Assembly: GCA_020851735.1 (NCBI GenBank)
Contig: JADZCD010000066.1
Span: 62,001-126,000, forward strand
Source: Phycisphaeraceae bacterium
GTDB lineage: Bacteria; Planctomycetota; Phycisphaerae; Phycisphaerales; Phycisphaeraceae
Reading direction: 5' to 3'
Length of the DNA: 64,000 nucleotides
Part shown: one piece after another, positions 51,644 to 59,858 of the stretch
Layout of the letters: every line of letters begins with the position of its first letter
Numbering within the stretch: position 1 is the first letter of the stretch
Made by a program: the position numbers and the translations under genes
The notes under the pieces: model-generated
The model's database searches: none
What the model saw: only the letters and a program-made list of their open reading frames with translations
Told to the model about the DNA's origin: nothing

Positions 51644-53875
51644 TCAGGCCACGGCTACCGCGGGCAGGTCGGCCAGTACGCCTGCTTCGACGGGGGCTGG
51701 GGGTTGTGTGATTGATGCGTCAACATCGCCGAAGATCGAGCGGCGGTGGGCGAAGAGGGATTTTTTGGTTGGCTGGGCGGATCGCCAGGAGGAGTCGGCG
51801 GATGGGGGCGGGGATTGTGCCTCAACGAGCCACGACCGTAAGGGAGTGGAGGAAATCGATGCACCGCTTGCTGACGCGCGCGGCTCGTCAATACTCAAAC
51901 CTTGATTCTGCGATGTCAGGCTCAGCGCCTGACCGCTGGCGGCGCTGCCGGTGAGGAGGTTCTTGAAGGCGTTGATGTCGGAGAGGGTGATGGTGCCGTC
52001 GCCGTTGGGGTCGATGGCCCAGAGGGGTACGCCGGGGAATTGGGCTTGCCAGGCGGGGGTGTCGGTGAGGGCGAGTTTGAAGGGCTCGATGTCGGAAAGG
52101 GTGATCGACCAATCGCCGGTGAAGTCGCCGGGAATGCCGCCGAGTTCGTAGGCGCCGATGTCTACTTGCGTCCCCGCGATGCGCGGGTGGCTGTCCAGGT
52201 CGATTGTCAGAGGGTCGCCGTTGGCGTCCACGGCCAGAGAATTGTCGCCCGCGTTGACGCAGGGGCTGTCCACGCGCAGGTGCAGGTCGCCTAAGTCGTC
52301 GTCAGGCGTACCCCAGAGGCCATCGAGGCCAGCCGAGGGGTTGCGGATGAATTGGGGGTCGCCGCCGATGAAGCTGGAGGAGGCGGTGTAGGAGCCGTGG
52401 ACATCGGGTTCTGTGTTTGCGGCGTTGGCAGCCACAATCGTATTATTCAGAGTCGTGGTGCCGTCAGGGACGCCCAGCCCGCCGCCGGAACTATCGGCCG
52501 AGTTTCCACTGATCGTGCAATTGGTCAGCGTCACGGTGCCGTTGATATACGCACCGCCGCCGCAGTATTGGGCTGAGTTTTCGCTAATTGTGCAGTTGGT
52601 CAGCGTTGCGGTGCTGTCGTAATTGACGTACAGCCCGCCGCCGTGGCTATAGATATCACTATTGGCCGAGTTCCCGTTGATGGCGCAGTTGGTCAGCGTC
52701 GCGGTGCCGACGACATGCAGCCCGCCGCCGGAACTATCGGCCGAGTTTCCGCTGACCGTGCAGTTGGTCAGCGTCGCGGTGCTGTCGTAATTGCCGTACA
52801 GCCCGCCGCCGAGGCTATAGATATCACTATTGGCCGAGTTCCCGCTGATGGCGCAGTTGGTCAACGTCGCGGTGCTGTAGTACTCGAGGTACAGCCCGCC
52901 GCCGAAATTGGCCGAGTTACCGCTGACCGTGCAGTTGGCTAGAGTGACCGTGCCGATAACATACAGCCCGCCGCCGCTGTATTGGGCTGAGTTTCCGCTG
53001 ATTGTGCAATTGGTCAGCGTCGCGGTGCCGTCGTAAACATACAGCCCGCCGCCGTAGTATTGGGCTGAGTTTGCGCTAATTGTGCAGTTGGTCAGCGTCG
53101 CGGTGCCGTAGTAAACATGCAGCCCGCCGCTGATCGAGGCTAAATTCCATGCGACCAAGCAGTCGGCCAGAGTCGCGGTGCCGTAGTAAACATACAACCC
53201 GCCGCCCGTGCCGTACTCGCCTGTGGACGCATTTCCACTGAAGGTGCAACTGGTCAGCGTCGCTGTGCCGTAGACGAATAGCCCACCCCCACAGCCATTT
53301 TGCGATGCCAACGTGTTGTCACTGACCGTGCAGTTGGTTAACGTCAAGTTGCTGTCTCGTACAGACAGGCCAGCACCATTGTTGTTACCGTTGCCGCTGA
53401 CATATCCATTTCTAACCGTCAGGCCATCCATCGCCACATCTGTCCCGCTGCCGCTGATGTTGAACACACGCGACTTCTGGTCCGCATCGATGGAGAGCAG
53501 TTCTTGCCCCGGGCCGGTGATGGATAGATCCCCGGTGATGGCTAGTTCCGTGCCGGAGAGGATCAGGTCGGCGTGGCCGGAGGAAAACAATGAAGCAGCG
53601 AAGGTGATGCTGTCAGTTTCTTCTCTAGTGCCGGCCGGGGCTTCGTTCACGGGGATGTTGGCGTTGGCGGCCAGGATGGCTTCGCGCAGGGTCAGGTGGC
53701 CGTCGGCGGCGACGGTGTCCAGGAGGGAGTCGATGACGTAGGCGGTGCCGCTTAGGAGCAGGCGCGGCTCGAGGGGTTCCAGGCCGGGGAATCTTGGGTT
53801 CGTCTGTGGGGGATTAGGGGAGCCGGCGGAGCGGGCAAAGATGCGACGCCCGGAAAGCAGATGACGTAGGCGCAC
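51644..53875 (-). CDS. LEPR-XLL parallel beta-helix surface protein with dockerin-like tail
   Basis: A 743-residue exported protein. The N-terminus has the planctomycete LEPR-XLL motif (LEPLEPRLLLSG, 32-43) followed by a CSLREA segment (VIDSLLDTVAADGHLTLREA). From about 140 to 500 come some 12 imperfect repeats of 20-30 residues with the core LTNCTISGNSA and GGGLYV, predicting a right-handed parallel beta-helix as in polymorphic outer-membrane proteins and pectate lyases. A choice-of-anchor-Q-like part and an EF-hand pair follow (DFTGDWSITLSDI, DPNGDGTITLSDI). No PEP-CTERM end is seen. Start is GTG at 53875 with GGAGGG upstream. It sits inside the glycosyltransferase cluster in opposite orientation; function unknown, likely adhesion or polysaccharide binding. 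Confidence 0.9.
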   Translation of the reverse strand: MRLRHLLSGRRIFARSAGSPNPPQTNPRFPGLEPLEPRLLLSGTAYVIDSLLDTVAADGHLTLREAILAANANIPVNEAPAGTREETDSITFAASLFSSGHADLILSGTELAITGDLSITGPGQELLSIDADQKSRVFNISGSGTDVAMDGLTVRNGYVSGNGNNNGAGLSVRDSNLTLTNCTVSDNTLASQNGCGGGLFVYGTATLTSCTFSGNASTGEYGTGGGLYVYYGTATLADCLVAWNLASISGGLHVYYGTATLTNCTISANSAQYYGGGLYVYDGTATLTNCTISGNSAQYSGGGLYVIGTVTLANCTVSGNSANFGGGLYLEYYSTATLTNCAISGNSANSDIYSLGGGLYGNYDSTATLTNCTVSGNSADSSGGGLHVVGTATLTNCAINGNSANSDIYSHGGGLYVNYDSTATLTNCTISENSAQYCGGGAYINGTVTLTNCTISGNSADSSGGGLGVPDGTTTLNNTIVAANAANTEPDVHGSYTASSSFIGGDPQFIRNPSAGLDGLWGTPDDDLGDLHLRVDSPCVNAGDNSLAVDANGDPLTIDLDSHPRIAGTQVDIGAYELGGIPGDFTGDWSITLSDIEPFKLALTDTPAWQAQFPGVPLWAIDPNGDGTITLSDINAFKNLLTGSAASGQALSLTSQNQGLSIDEPRASASGASISSTPLRSWLVEAQSPPPSADSSWRSAQPTKKSLFAHRRSIFGDVDASITQPPAPVEAGVLADLPAVAVA

Positions 53876-54162
53876 AATGAATCCCTCCAGAAGAGACGTG
53901 GACGGGCAAGAGCGAAGTGAGACAAGAAAACTCAGCGGACTAAGGTAGATTTTTACCTCGTATCACGTTGGGAGTCAATGAATTTTGGTAGGGGGTGACG
54001 AAAAAAGCAGGGTTAGTCGCGTGGCGGCGGGGATGCGGGGGGGGCGTTATTCGTGATTTGAAGGGGGGAGGTTGCCTAGATTCACAGATGTGGGGCGGGG
54101 AGGATGGTTTGTACCCCCCGGCGGAGCCGGGGGCTGAAAGACGGGGGAGGTTTCCGGGGGGA

Positions 54163-54361
54163 ACACACAGCACGCTACGCGATGCTGTGTGGCACCCGGT
54201 CTAGATTCACATAAACGAGGGGAAAGCACACATCACCCTGCGGGATGATGTGTGGCACCCATTTCGGGGGGCGGACCCTGTACCCTGTACCCGAACCCCA
54301 GGAGGATGCGGTGACGGTTGGAGACTGCACACATCACCCTGCGGGATGATGTGTGGCACCC
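54163..54361. repeat. Cluster of three REP-like hairpins (copies B, C, D)
   Basis: Copy B (54163-54197) pairs CACACAGCA with TGCTGTGTG; copies C (54226-54260) and D (54327-54361) pair CACACATCA with TGATGTGTG around CCCTGCGGGA. Each is followed by GCACCC, and C and D are identical over about 34 bp. All three, with copy A at 51595, flank the LEPR-XLL gene. The whole 527-bp gap 53876-54402 is made of these hairpins, another hairpin near 54115-54135 and G-rich repeats; no gene is seen. No REP-associated transposase is present. Confidence 0.8.
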
Positions 54362-54362
54362 A

Positions 54363-54418
54363 TCCGGGGGTTACTTCCGGGGGGCGGGGGTTACTTCCGG
54401 GGCTACTTCCGGGGGCGG
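54363..54418. repeat. TTCCGGGGG-type tandem repeat reaching into a gene end
   Basis: Three copies of TTACTTCCGGGGG or a close variant. On the minus strand the units read CCGGAAGTA, and the stop codon of the GT2 gene at 54403 is the TAG inside one unit (AAG-TAG), so the protein's last residues are set by the repeat. Confidence 0.75.
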
Positions 54419-55407
54419 GCGTTCATGGCTGGGTTGCCCACGGGGCGGATGGCAAAGCCTTTGAGGAAGACGCTCTGGCGAATGGCGTCCCAAAGCATCT
54501 TTTGCGGATCGGGGTCGGGCTTGCGCGTGACTAGTCGCCGTAATCGCCAGAGGGCGAAGCCGAGGATGAAAGCCGCATCGGCCAGGGCGGCGTAGAAAGG
54601 CCCGTGATTCTTAAGGAAATATCGCCGACGGGCTTCGAACCAGTATTGCGGCTGGCGGCGATTGTTGCGGTCTTTGCAGTCGATGCCCGTGGTCTGGCCG
54701 ACTAAGTGAACCACCCGGCTGGCGGGCACGTACCAAGTGGGCCAGCCCAATTTGCGGGCGTTAAAGCAGATGTCGATGTCGTCAAAGTAGGTGAAATAAT
54801 CCTCGTCCAGCCCGCGTAATTTTTCCATGATCTCCTGCCGCACAATCAAACTCGCGCCGGAAACCCACTGGGCGGGGCAGGCTTCGGTCGGCACCGGGGG
54901 GGCCACCTGCCAACGTTTTAGCAGGCGTGAGACCACGCCCAGGCGCAGGCCACGGTCAAATTCGCTCAATATGCTCTGGAAGCGAAAGGCGGAGATCTGG
55001 GGTGAGCCGTCGGGGTCTTCCAGCCGGCTGCCGGCGATGCCGACGGAGGGGTTCTGGTCCATAAAGTCGATTAAGGCCCGGATGGCGTTCGTGTGGACCA
55101 GCGTGTCGGCATTGAGCAGTAAAAAATACTCCGGCACGTCGGGCTGTTTTAAGGCGGGGAGGATGACAGCGTTGTTCCCGCCGGTGAACCCGCGGTTGGG
55201 GTTGATGGCCGTCAAATCCACCCAGGATGACCAGCCTTCGGAGGCTATGGTCTGCTTAAGTTCCGCCACGGCCTCTGGGCCCGTGCCGTTTTCGCAAACG
55301 GCTACCTTTACCCCTGGCAAACCGGGCATTTGCGGGGCCAGGGAGCGCAGGCAGTCGATGGTCAGCGAGGTTACCTTATAGTTGACGATGACAATAAGAA
55401 GTTTCAT
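54403..55407 (-). CDS. GT2 family glycosyltransferase, rhamnosyltransferase-like
   Basis: A 334-residue GT-A enzyme. It opens MKLLIVIVNYKVTSLTIDCL and continues with VAVCENGTG, AINPNRGFTGGNNAVI, the DxD-like motif FLLLNADTLV, and VSGASLIVRQEIMEKLRGLDE with FTYFDDIDICFNARKLGW. This set is typical of WbbL/rhamnosyl-type GT2 proteins in O-antigen clusters. A short C-terminal hydrophobic stretch (FYAALADAAFILGFALW) may dock it on the membrane. The C-terminal end NARPRK lies in a repeat. It is transcribed away from rfbF, with about 240 bp between the two starts. Confidence 0.93.
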   Translation of the reverse strand: MKLLIVIVNYKVTSLTIDCLRSLAPQMPGLPGVKVAVCENGTGPEAVAELKQTIASEGWSSWVDLTAINPNRGFTGGNNAVILPALKQPDVPEYFLLLNADTLVHTNAIRALIDFMDQNPSVGIAGSRLEDPDGSPQISAFRFQSILSEFDRGLRLGVVSRLLKRWQVAPPVPTEACPAQWVSGASLIVRQEIMEKLRGLDEDYFTYFDDIDICFNARKLGWPTWYVPASRVVHLVGQTTGIDCKDRNNRRQPQYWFEARRRYFLKNHGPFYAALADAAFILGFALWRLRRLVTRKPDPDPQKMLWDAIRQSVFLKGFAIRPVGNPAMNARPRK

Positions 55408-55515
55408 TATCGGGCCTGTGAACTTTCAGCCTGGATCGGCCGATGGTTAGTCATGTCTTGGTCGGTCAGATTCCGTTGGGACTATGATGGTTACGGTTCG
55501 TCCGGATATCCCCCC

Positions 55516-55603
55516 GGAACTCCGGAACTCCGGAACTCCGGAACCCCGGAACCCCGGAACCCCGGAACCCCGGAACCCCGGAACCCCGGAACCCCGGAAC
55601 CCC
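55516..55603. repeat. Eleven tandem 8-bp units (GGAACTCC / GGAACCCC)
   Basis: Three GGAACTCC units followed by eight GGAACCCC units at exact 8-bp spacing, bracketed on both sides by CGGATATCCCC. The array lies in the leader of rfbF, ending 47 bp before its start codon, in the divergent promoter region shared with the GT2 gene. Confidence 0.95.
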
Positions 55604-55650
55604 CGGATATCCCCGGGAAGTTCAGCCGCGGACCATTGGGAGCGCATCTT

Positions 55651-56445
55651 ATGACGCCAACAAGCAACGTGCCGGTCTTCATCCTCTGCGGCGGTCTGGG
55701 CACGCGGTTCCGCGAGGAAACCGAATTTAAGCCCAAGCCCATGATAACCATCGGCACGCAGCCTATCCTTTGGCACATCATGCAGACGTATTCGCGCCAT
55801 GGGTTTAAGAAGTTTATCCTCTGTGCCGGTTATAAGGCGGAGGTTATCAAGGCTTACTTTCTGAATTACTCCTCGATGAACAGCGACTTTACGGTGGACT
55901 TAAAGAGTAACCATCTGACGGTGCACTCGGTGGACCACGACCAGGACTGGCAGGTGACGCTGGCATACACCGGCGAGCTGACCATGACCGGGGCCCGGGT
56001 GGCGCGGGCGGCGGGCAAGTACCTGGGGGACGCCAAGCATTTTGCGGTGACCTATGGCGACGGGCTGACGGATGCCAATCTGCGGCATGAATTTGAGTAT
56101 CACCTCAGCCACGGACACGTCGGCACGGTGCTGGGCGTGAATCCGCCATCGCGCTTCGGCGAGCTGCAATTAGAGGGCGAGCGCGTGGTGCGCTTTAGCG
56201 AAAAGCCGGACTTTGCGGATAACTGGATCAACGGCGGGTACTTTTTCTTTAACCGCCAGTTTCTGCCGTATCTGTCCACGGACGAAGGCTGCGTGCTGGA
56301 AAAAACGCCGCTGGTGAAACTGGCCGGCGACGGGCAATTGGCCATGTTCAAACATGCCGGGTATTGGGCCTGCATGGATACGCAGCGCGACCGCGACACG
56401 CTTAACAAGCTGTGGGATTCCGGGCAGGCGCCGTGGAAAGACTAA
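55651..56445 (+). CDS. rfbF: Glucose-1-phosphate cytidylyltransferase
   Basis: A 264-residue nucleotidyltransferase making CDP-glucose from CTP and glucose-1-phosphate, the entry to CDP-linked deoxy sugars. The active-site loop is ILCGGLGTRFREETEFKPKP, then MITIGTQPILWHIM, VTYGDGLTDANL and WINGGYFFFNRQFLPYL, then FKHAGYWACMDTQRDRDTLN, all characteristic of RfbF/DdhA rather than glucose-1-phosphate thymidylyltransferase. Length matches the family (about 257). An in-frame extension upstream runs through the 8-bp repeats and is not coding. It heads a module with two SDR proteins and an RmlC-like epimerase; no typical CDP-glucose 4,6-dehydratase is among them. Confidence 0.95.
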   Translation: MTPTSNVPVFILCGGLGTRFREETEFKPKPMITIGTQPILWHIMQTYSRHGFKKFILCAGYKAEVIKAYFLNYSSMNSDFTVDLKSNHLTVHSVDHDQDWQVTLAYTGELTMTGARVARAAGKYLGDAKHFAVTYGDGLTDANLRHEFEYHLSHGHVGTVLGVNPPSRFGELQLEGERVVRFSEKPDFADNWINGGYFFFNRQFLPYLSTDEGCVLEKTPLVKLAGDGQLAMFKHAGYWACMDTQRDRDTLNKLWDSGQAPWKD

Positions 56446-56490
56446 AGACCGCTTACTTCAACTTCAGAGACCAAGAACCCCCAACCCAAT

Positions 56491-56598
56491 GAACCGCCAA
56501 GTCGCCAAGAGCGCCAAGCAAACAGCCAAGATGAATATTTGAGGTAATAAAAACGTTGATTCATGACTATTGAGAACTTGGCGTCCTGGCGGTTAATC
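56491..56598. repeat. CGCCAAG palindromic element, copy 1
   Basis: Left arm GAACCGCCAAGTCGCCAAGA plus GCGCCAAG pairs with right arm CTTGGCGTCCTGGCGGTT across about 55 bp. Read on the minus strand, its interior (AGTCATGAATCAACG, then CCTCAAA and GGCTGTT) matches the interior of copy 3 at 59578-59694, so the whole element, not just its ends, is repeated. Confidence 0.8.
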
Positions 56599-56648
56599 GT
56601 ATTTTGTTAGCGGGACTAAATCAGGATTTTCAAGGGAAAGGTTCGCGT

Positions 56649-57665
56649 ATGAACGTATTCGTCACCGGCCATCAGGGATACATCGGCGCCCATCTGGTGG
56701 ACTTGCTTAAGAAAGCGGGGCACCGCGTCACGGGTTGCGATCTGGGATTGTTTGACGGCTGTCAGTGGGAGCCGCTGACGCGCCCGGACAAGGAACTGAT
56801 CAAGGACGTGCGGGCCCTGGAATTGGCGGACGTGGCGGGGCACGACTGCGTGATGCACCTGGCAGCCATCTCCAACGACCCGATGGGCGAGCTGGACCAG
56901 AACATTACCTTCAGCATCAATCGCGACGCGTCGATCCGCCTGGCGAAACTCGCCAAGCAGGCCGGCGTGGGGCGGTACCTGTTTTCCGGCAGCTGCTCGG
57001 TGTACGGGGCGGGCAAGAAGCTGGACCTGGCGGAAGAGGACCCGCTGGCGCCGCTGACCGCCTATGCGAAGTCGAAGATCGAAACCGAAGTGGAAGTGTC
57101 CAAGCTGGCGGATAAGAGCTTTACGCCGGTGTATCTGCGCAACTCCACCGCCTACGGGCATTCGCCGATGCTGCGGATTGACCTGGTAGTGAACAACCTG
57201 CTGGGTTCAGCGCTGTCCTACGGCGAAATTCGCATTCAAAGCGACGGCACGCCCTGGCGCCCGCTGATTCACTGCAAGGACATCGCCCGGGCGTTCGTGG
57301 CGTTCATGGATGCGCCGAAGGAGAAGGTGCACAATCTGGCGGTGAATGTCGGCGGCAATTCCGAAAATTATCAGGTCAAGGACGTGGCGGACAACGTCAA
57401 GCGCTTGATTCCTACCGCCAAGGTCGCCTTCACCGGCGAAGTGGGGGCTGACCCGCGAAATTACCGCGTGAAGTTCGATCTGCTCAACCAAGTGCTGCCG
57501 AACTTCAAGCTCGAATACACCCTGGCTAAGGGCATGGACGAGCTGCACCGCAAAATGGTGGACCACAAGTTCAGCAAGGCTGACTTTGAAGGCCCGCAAT
57601 TCGTCCGCCTGCGCACACTCAAGACCCGCATGGATCGGCTCAGCACGACTGGCACCGTGGCGTGA
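56649..57665 (+). CDS. NAD-dependent sugar nucleotide epimerase/dehydratase (extended SDR)
   Basis: A 338-residue extended short-chain dehydrogenase. The cofactor loop is VFVTGHQGYIGAHLVDLL; the catalytic block has SGSCSVYG and TAYAKSKIETE (Tyr and Lys of YxxxK), followed by LRNSTAYGHSPMLRIDLVV. This family acts on nucleotide-activated hexoses (epimerisation, dehydration or reduction at C4 and neighbours). In this module it may act on a CDP-sugar made downstream of RfbF; the exact reaction is open, and it lacks the sequence pattern of typical CDP-glucose 4,6-dehydratases. The ATG at 56649 sits at the start of the Rossmann strand. Confidence 0.9.
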   Translation: MNVFVTGHQGYIGAHLVDLLKKAGHRVTGCDLGLFDGCQWEPLTRPDKELIKDVRALELADVAGHDCVMHLAAISNDPMGELDQNITFSINRDASIRLAKLAKQAGVGRYLFSGSCSVYGAGKKLDLAEEDPLAPLTAYAKSKIETEVEVSKLADKSFTPVYLRNSTAYGHSPMLRIDLVVNNLLGSALSYGEIRIQSDGTPWRPLIHCKDIARAFVAFMDAPKEKVHNLAVNVGGNSENYQVKDVADNVKRLIPTAKVAFTGEVGADPRNYRVKFDLLNQVLPNFKLEYTLAKGMDELHRKMVDHKFSKADFEGPQFVRLRTLKTRMDRLSTTGTVA

Positions 57666-57800
57666 AGAGAGGGAATGGGGGCAGGAATTAGGAGTTAGGA
57701 ACTAGGAGTTAGGAACAAAACAAGAGGACAGGCAAGCGTGCAGGGCGATGACGGGATTCGAGAACGAGTCATAGTGACGTCAGAGAAGGAAACATAGGGC

Positions 57801-58355
57801 ATGATCTTTACGCCTACGCCATTGAACGGAGCGTTCCTGATCGACCTGGAAAAGCGCGGCGACGAGCGCGGGTTTTTCGCCCGGGTTTTCTGTGAAAAGG
57901 AATTCGCCCAGCACGGGCTGGTGACGCATTTTGTGCAGGTGAACAATTCGTCGAGCGCCCAGAAGGGCACGCTGCGCGGGATGCACTACCAGTTGGCGCC
58001 GGCGGCGGAGGTCAAGCTGGTGCGCTGCATCAAGGGCTCGCTTTTCGACGTGATTCTGGATTTGCGTCAGGGCTCGCCGACTTTCGGGCAAAGCTACGGC
58101 GCGGAGTTGTCAGCGGAAAACCGGCGGATGATGTACGTACCCAAGGGTTTCGCGCACGGCTTTATCACCCTGCGCGACGACACGGAAGCTTTTTATTTTG
58201 TCGATGAGTTCTACGCGCCGACGCAGGAACGCGGCGTGCGCTGGAACGACCCGCGCTTCAACATCGCCTGGCCCTCGGAAGTGCCCCCGCAAGTTGTGTC
58301 GGACAAAGATTCCAAGTGGCCGGACTTTAATCCCGCCTATCACTTAGGCGCTTGA
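57801..58355 (+). CDS. rfbC: dTDP-4-dehydrorhamnose 3,5-epimerase family protein
   Basis: A 184-residue cupin-fold epimerase. Family blocks: DERGFFARVFCEKEFAQHGL, VQVNNSSSAQKGTLRGMHYQ (with the catalytic His in RGMHYQ), VKLVRCIKGSLFDVILDLR, FGQSYGAELSAENRRMMYVP, PKGFAHGFITL and the Tyr-containing EAFYFVDEFYAP. The true substrate may be a CDP- rather than a dTDP-4-keto-sugar, because the only nucleotidyltransferase of the module is RfbF. The remaining rhamnose genes (rfbA, rfbB, rfbD) are not seen here. It lies 135 bp after the SDR gene; that gap contains short TAGGAGTTAGGAAC repeats. Confidence 0.92.
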   Translation: MIFTPTPLNGAFLIDLEKRGDERGFFARVFCEKEFAQHGLVTHFVQVNNSSSAQKGTLRGMHYQLAPAAEVKLVRCIKGSLFDVILDLRQGSPTFGQSYGAELSAENRRMMYVPKGFAHGFITLRDDTEAFYFVDEFYAPTQERGVRWNDPRFNIAWPSEVPPQVVSDKDSKWPDFNPAYHLGA

Positions 58356-58366
58356 TCGGAACAACC

Positions 58367-58477
58367 AACCGCCATGACGCCAAGGACGCCAAGATGTGCA
58401 GAGGAAAGGCAAGTTGAAGGCTTGCTTCGGCCGATTGCAGAGGATCTTCATGGCACCCTTGGCGGCTTGGCGGTTTG
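58367..58477. repeat. CGCCAAG palindromic element, copy 2
   Basis: Left arm AACCGCCATGACGCCAAGGA, then CGCCAAG, and right arm CCTTGGCGGCTTGGCGGTTT. The arms match copies 1 and 3, but the interior of about 63 bp is different. It occupies most of the gap between rfbC-like and SDR genes. Confidence 0.75.
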
Positions 58478-58521
58478 AATAGGGAAGAACTCTTACAGCC
58501 AGATTCCTGAAAGAGCGAAGG

Positions 58522-59469
58522 ATGAGGATTCTTTTCACCGGCGGCAGTTCGTTCACGGGATATTGGTTCATCAAGGAATTGGCCGCGGCCGGCCACGAGG
58601 TGGTCGGCACATTCCAGCGCCCGGACGCGGCGGCGTATGCCGGTTCGGTGGCGGGCCAGCGTGTGGCCAAGCTTGCGAGCCTCTGCCGGCCCGTGTTTTC
58701 CTGCAGTTTCGGCGACGAAACGTTCAGCAAGCTTGTTCGTGAGGCCGGGCCGTGGGACGTGCTCTGCCATCACGCAGCGGATGTGACCAACTATAAAAGC
58801 CCGGACTTTGACGTGGCGGCCGCGGTGCAGAAGAACACCCGCAACCTCCGCGCGGTGTTGACGGATCTGGGCGCTGGGCAGTGCCGAAGGATCGTGCTGA
58901 CGGGCAGCGTGTTTGAAGGCGGTGAAGGCGCGGGGTCGGAGGGATTGCCGCACTTTTCGCCCTACGGATTGTCCAAGGCGCTGACGGCTGAGGCGTTTAG
59001 GTATTACGCGGCTGTGGCCGGCATGAGGCTGGGGAAGTTTGTGATCCCCAATCCCTTTGGGCCTTTTGAGGAGCCGCGCTTCACGGCGTTTCTGGTGCGC
59101 CAATGGGCGGAGAAGAAAAAGCCGGCCGTCAATACGCCCGCTTATGTACGCGACAACATTCACGTGTCCCTGCTGGCCAAGGCGTATCGCCAATTCGTCG
59201 CGTCATTGCCGGGCGAGCCGGGCTTTACGAAGATCAATCCCAGCGGCTACGTCGAAACGCAGGGAGCCTTCGCGTTGCGCTTCGCCGCGGAGATGAGCCC
59301 GCGTCTGGGGCTGGAGTGCCCGGTGGAGCTCAAGCGTCAGACCGAGTTCTCCGAGCCGCGCGTGCGCGTGAACACGGACGTGCTGAGTTCCGACGCCCTG
59401 GGCTGGAATGAAACCGCCGCCTGGGATGAGATGGCGGCGTACTACCGGGCTTCGGCAGCCGGAACCTGA
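58522..59469 (+). CDS. NAD-dependent sugar nucleotide reductase/epimerase (SDR)
   Basis: A 315-residue extended SDR. The cofactor loop is ILFTGGSSFTGYWFIKELA and the active site includes VLTGSVFEGGEG and FSPYGLSKALTAEAFRYYA (YxxxK). It resembles late-step reductases such as CDP-abequose/paratose synthases or dTDP-4-keto reductases that finish deoxysugar pathways, but no signature is specific enough. As the last gene of the RfbF-SDR-RfbC-SDR module it would deliver the final NDP-sugar to the neighbouring glycosyltransferases. GAAGG overlaps just before the ATG at 58522. Confidence 0.87.
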   Translation: MRILFTGGSSFTGYWFIKELAAAGHEVVGTFQRPDAAAYAGSVAGQRVAKLASLCRPVFSCSFGDETFSKLVREAGPWDVLCHHAADVTNYKSPDFDVAAAVQKNTRNLRAVLTDLGAGQCRRIVLTGSVFEGGEGAGSEGLPHFSPYGLSKALTAEAFRYYAAVAGMRLGKFVIPNPFGPFEEPRFTAFLVRQWAEKKKPAVNTPAYVRDNIHVSLLAKAYRQFVASLPGEPGFTKINPSGYVETQGAFALRFAAEMSPRLGLECPVELKRQTEFSEPRVRVNTDVLSSDALGWNETAAWDEMAAYYRASAAGT

Positions 59470-59476
59470 ATCAAGG

Positions 59477-59807
59477 TTCACCGCAGAGTTCGCCGAGAAC
59501 GCCGAGAAAGAAAAGAATTCACCACAGAGAACACAGAGGCCACGGAGATTTGTTTAGAGCCGCGCACGAAAAAACGATTAACCGCCATGACGCCAAGGAC
59601 GCCAAGTTACGGGAAGTCATGAATCAACGGTTTTATGGCCTCAAAACTATTCGCCTGGGCTGTTGTCTTGGCGCTCTTGGCGACTTGGCGGTTCATTTTG
59701 TTAGGGATTCTTAATAAAATATCTTGAATTGATCGTTGTATTGTCTCCGTGTTCTCCGTGTTCTCTGTGGTGAAAAACTCGGCGTTCTCGGCGCGCGTTG
59801 CGGTGAG
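59477..59807. repeat. Three nested pairs of inverted repeats (palindromic elements inside one another)
   Basis: Outer arms 59477-59506 (CACCGCAGAGTTCGCCGAGA) and 59778-59807 (CTCGGCGTTCTCGGCG, then GCGGTGAG). Middle arms 59518-59548 (TTCACCACAGAGAACACAGA) and 59744-59774 (GTTCTCTGTGGTGAA). Inner element 59578-59694, copy 3 of the CGCCAAG family. Each pair has its own 8-9 bp sub-repeat (CGCCGAGAA, ACACAGAGG, CGCCAAGGA). The 389-bp gap contains no gene. Confidence 0.85.
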
Positions 59808-59858
59808 TTGTTTTAAGCGTCCAGCCGATGGCGCGTAGCGGAAAAAGAGGTGCTGCCC

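Noticed and set aside
52440..53350. Regularly repeated DNA resembling a CRISPR array
   Set aside because: The repeats are in frame within the LEPR-XLL gene, encode LTNCTISGNSA-type beta-helix coils of uneven length, and have no unique spacers of constant size; no cas genes are present.
57690..57717. TAGGAGTTAGGAAC direct repeats considered as an operator
   Set aside because: Just two low-complexity copies between genes; no inverted symmetry or nearby promoter is visible.
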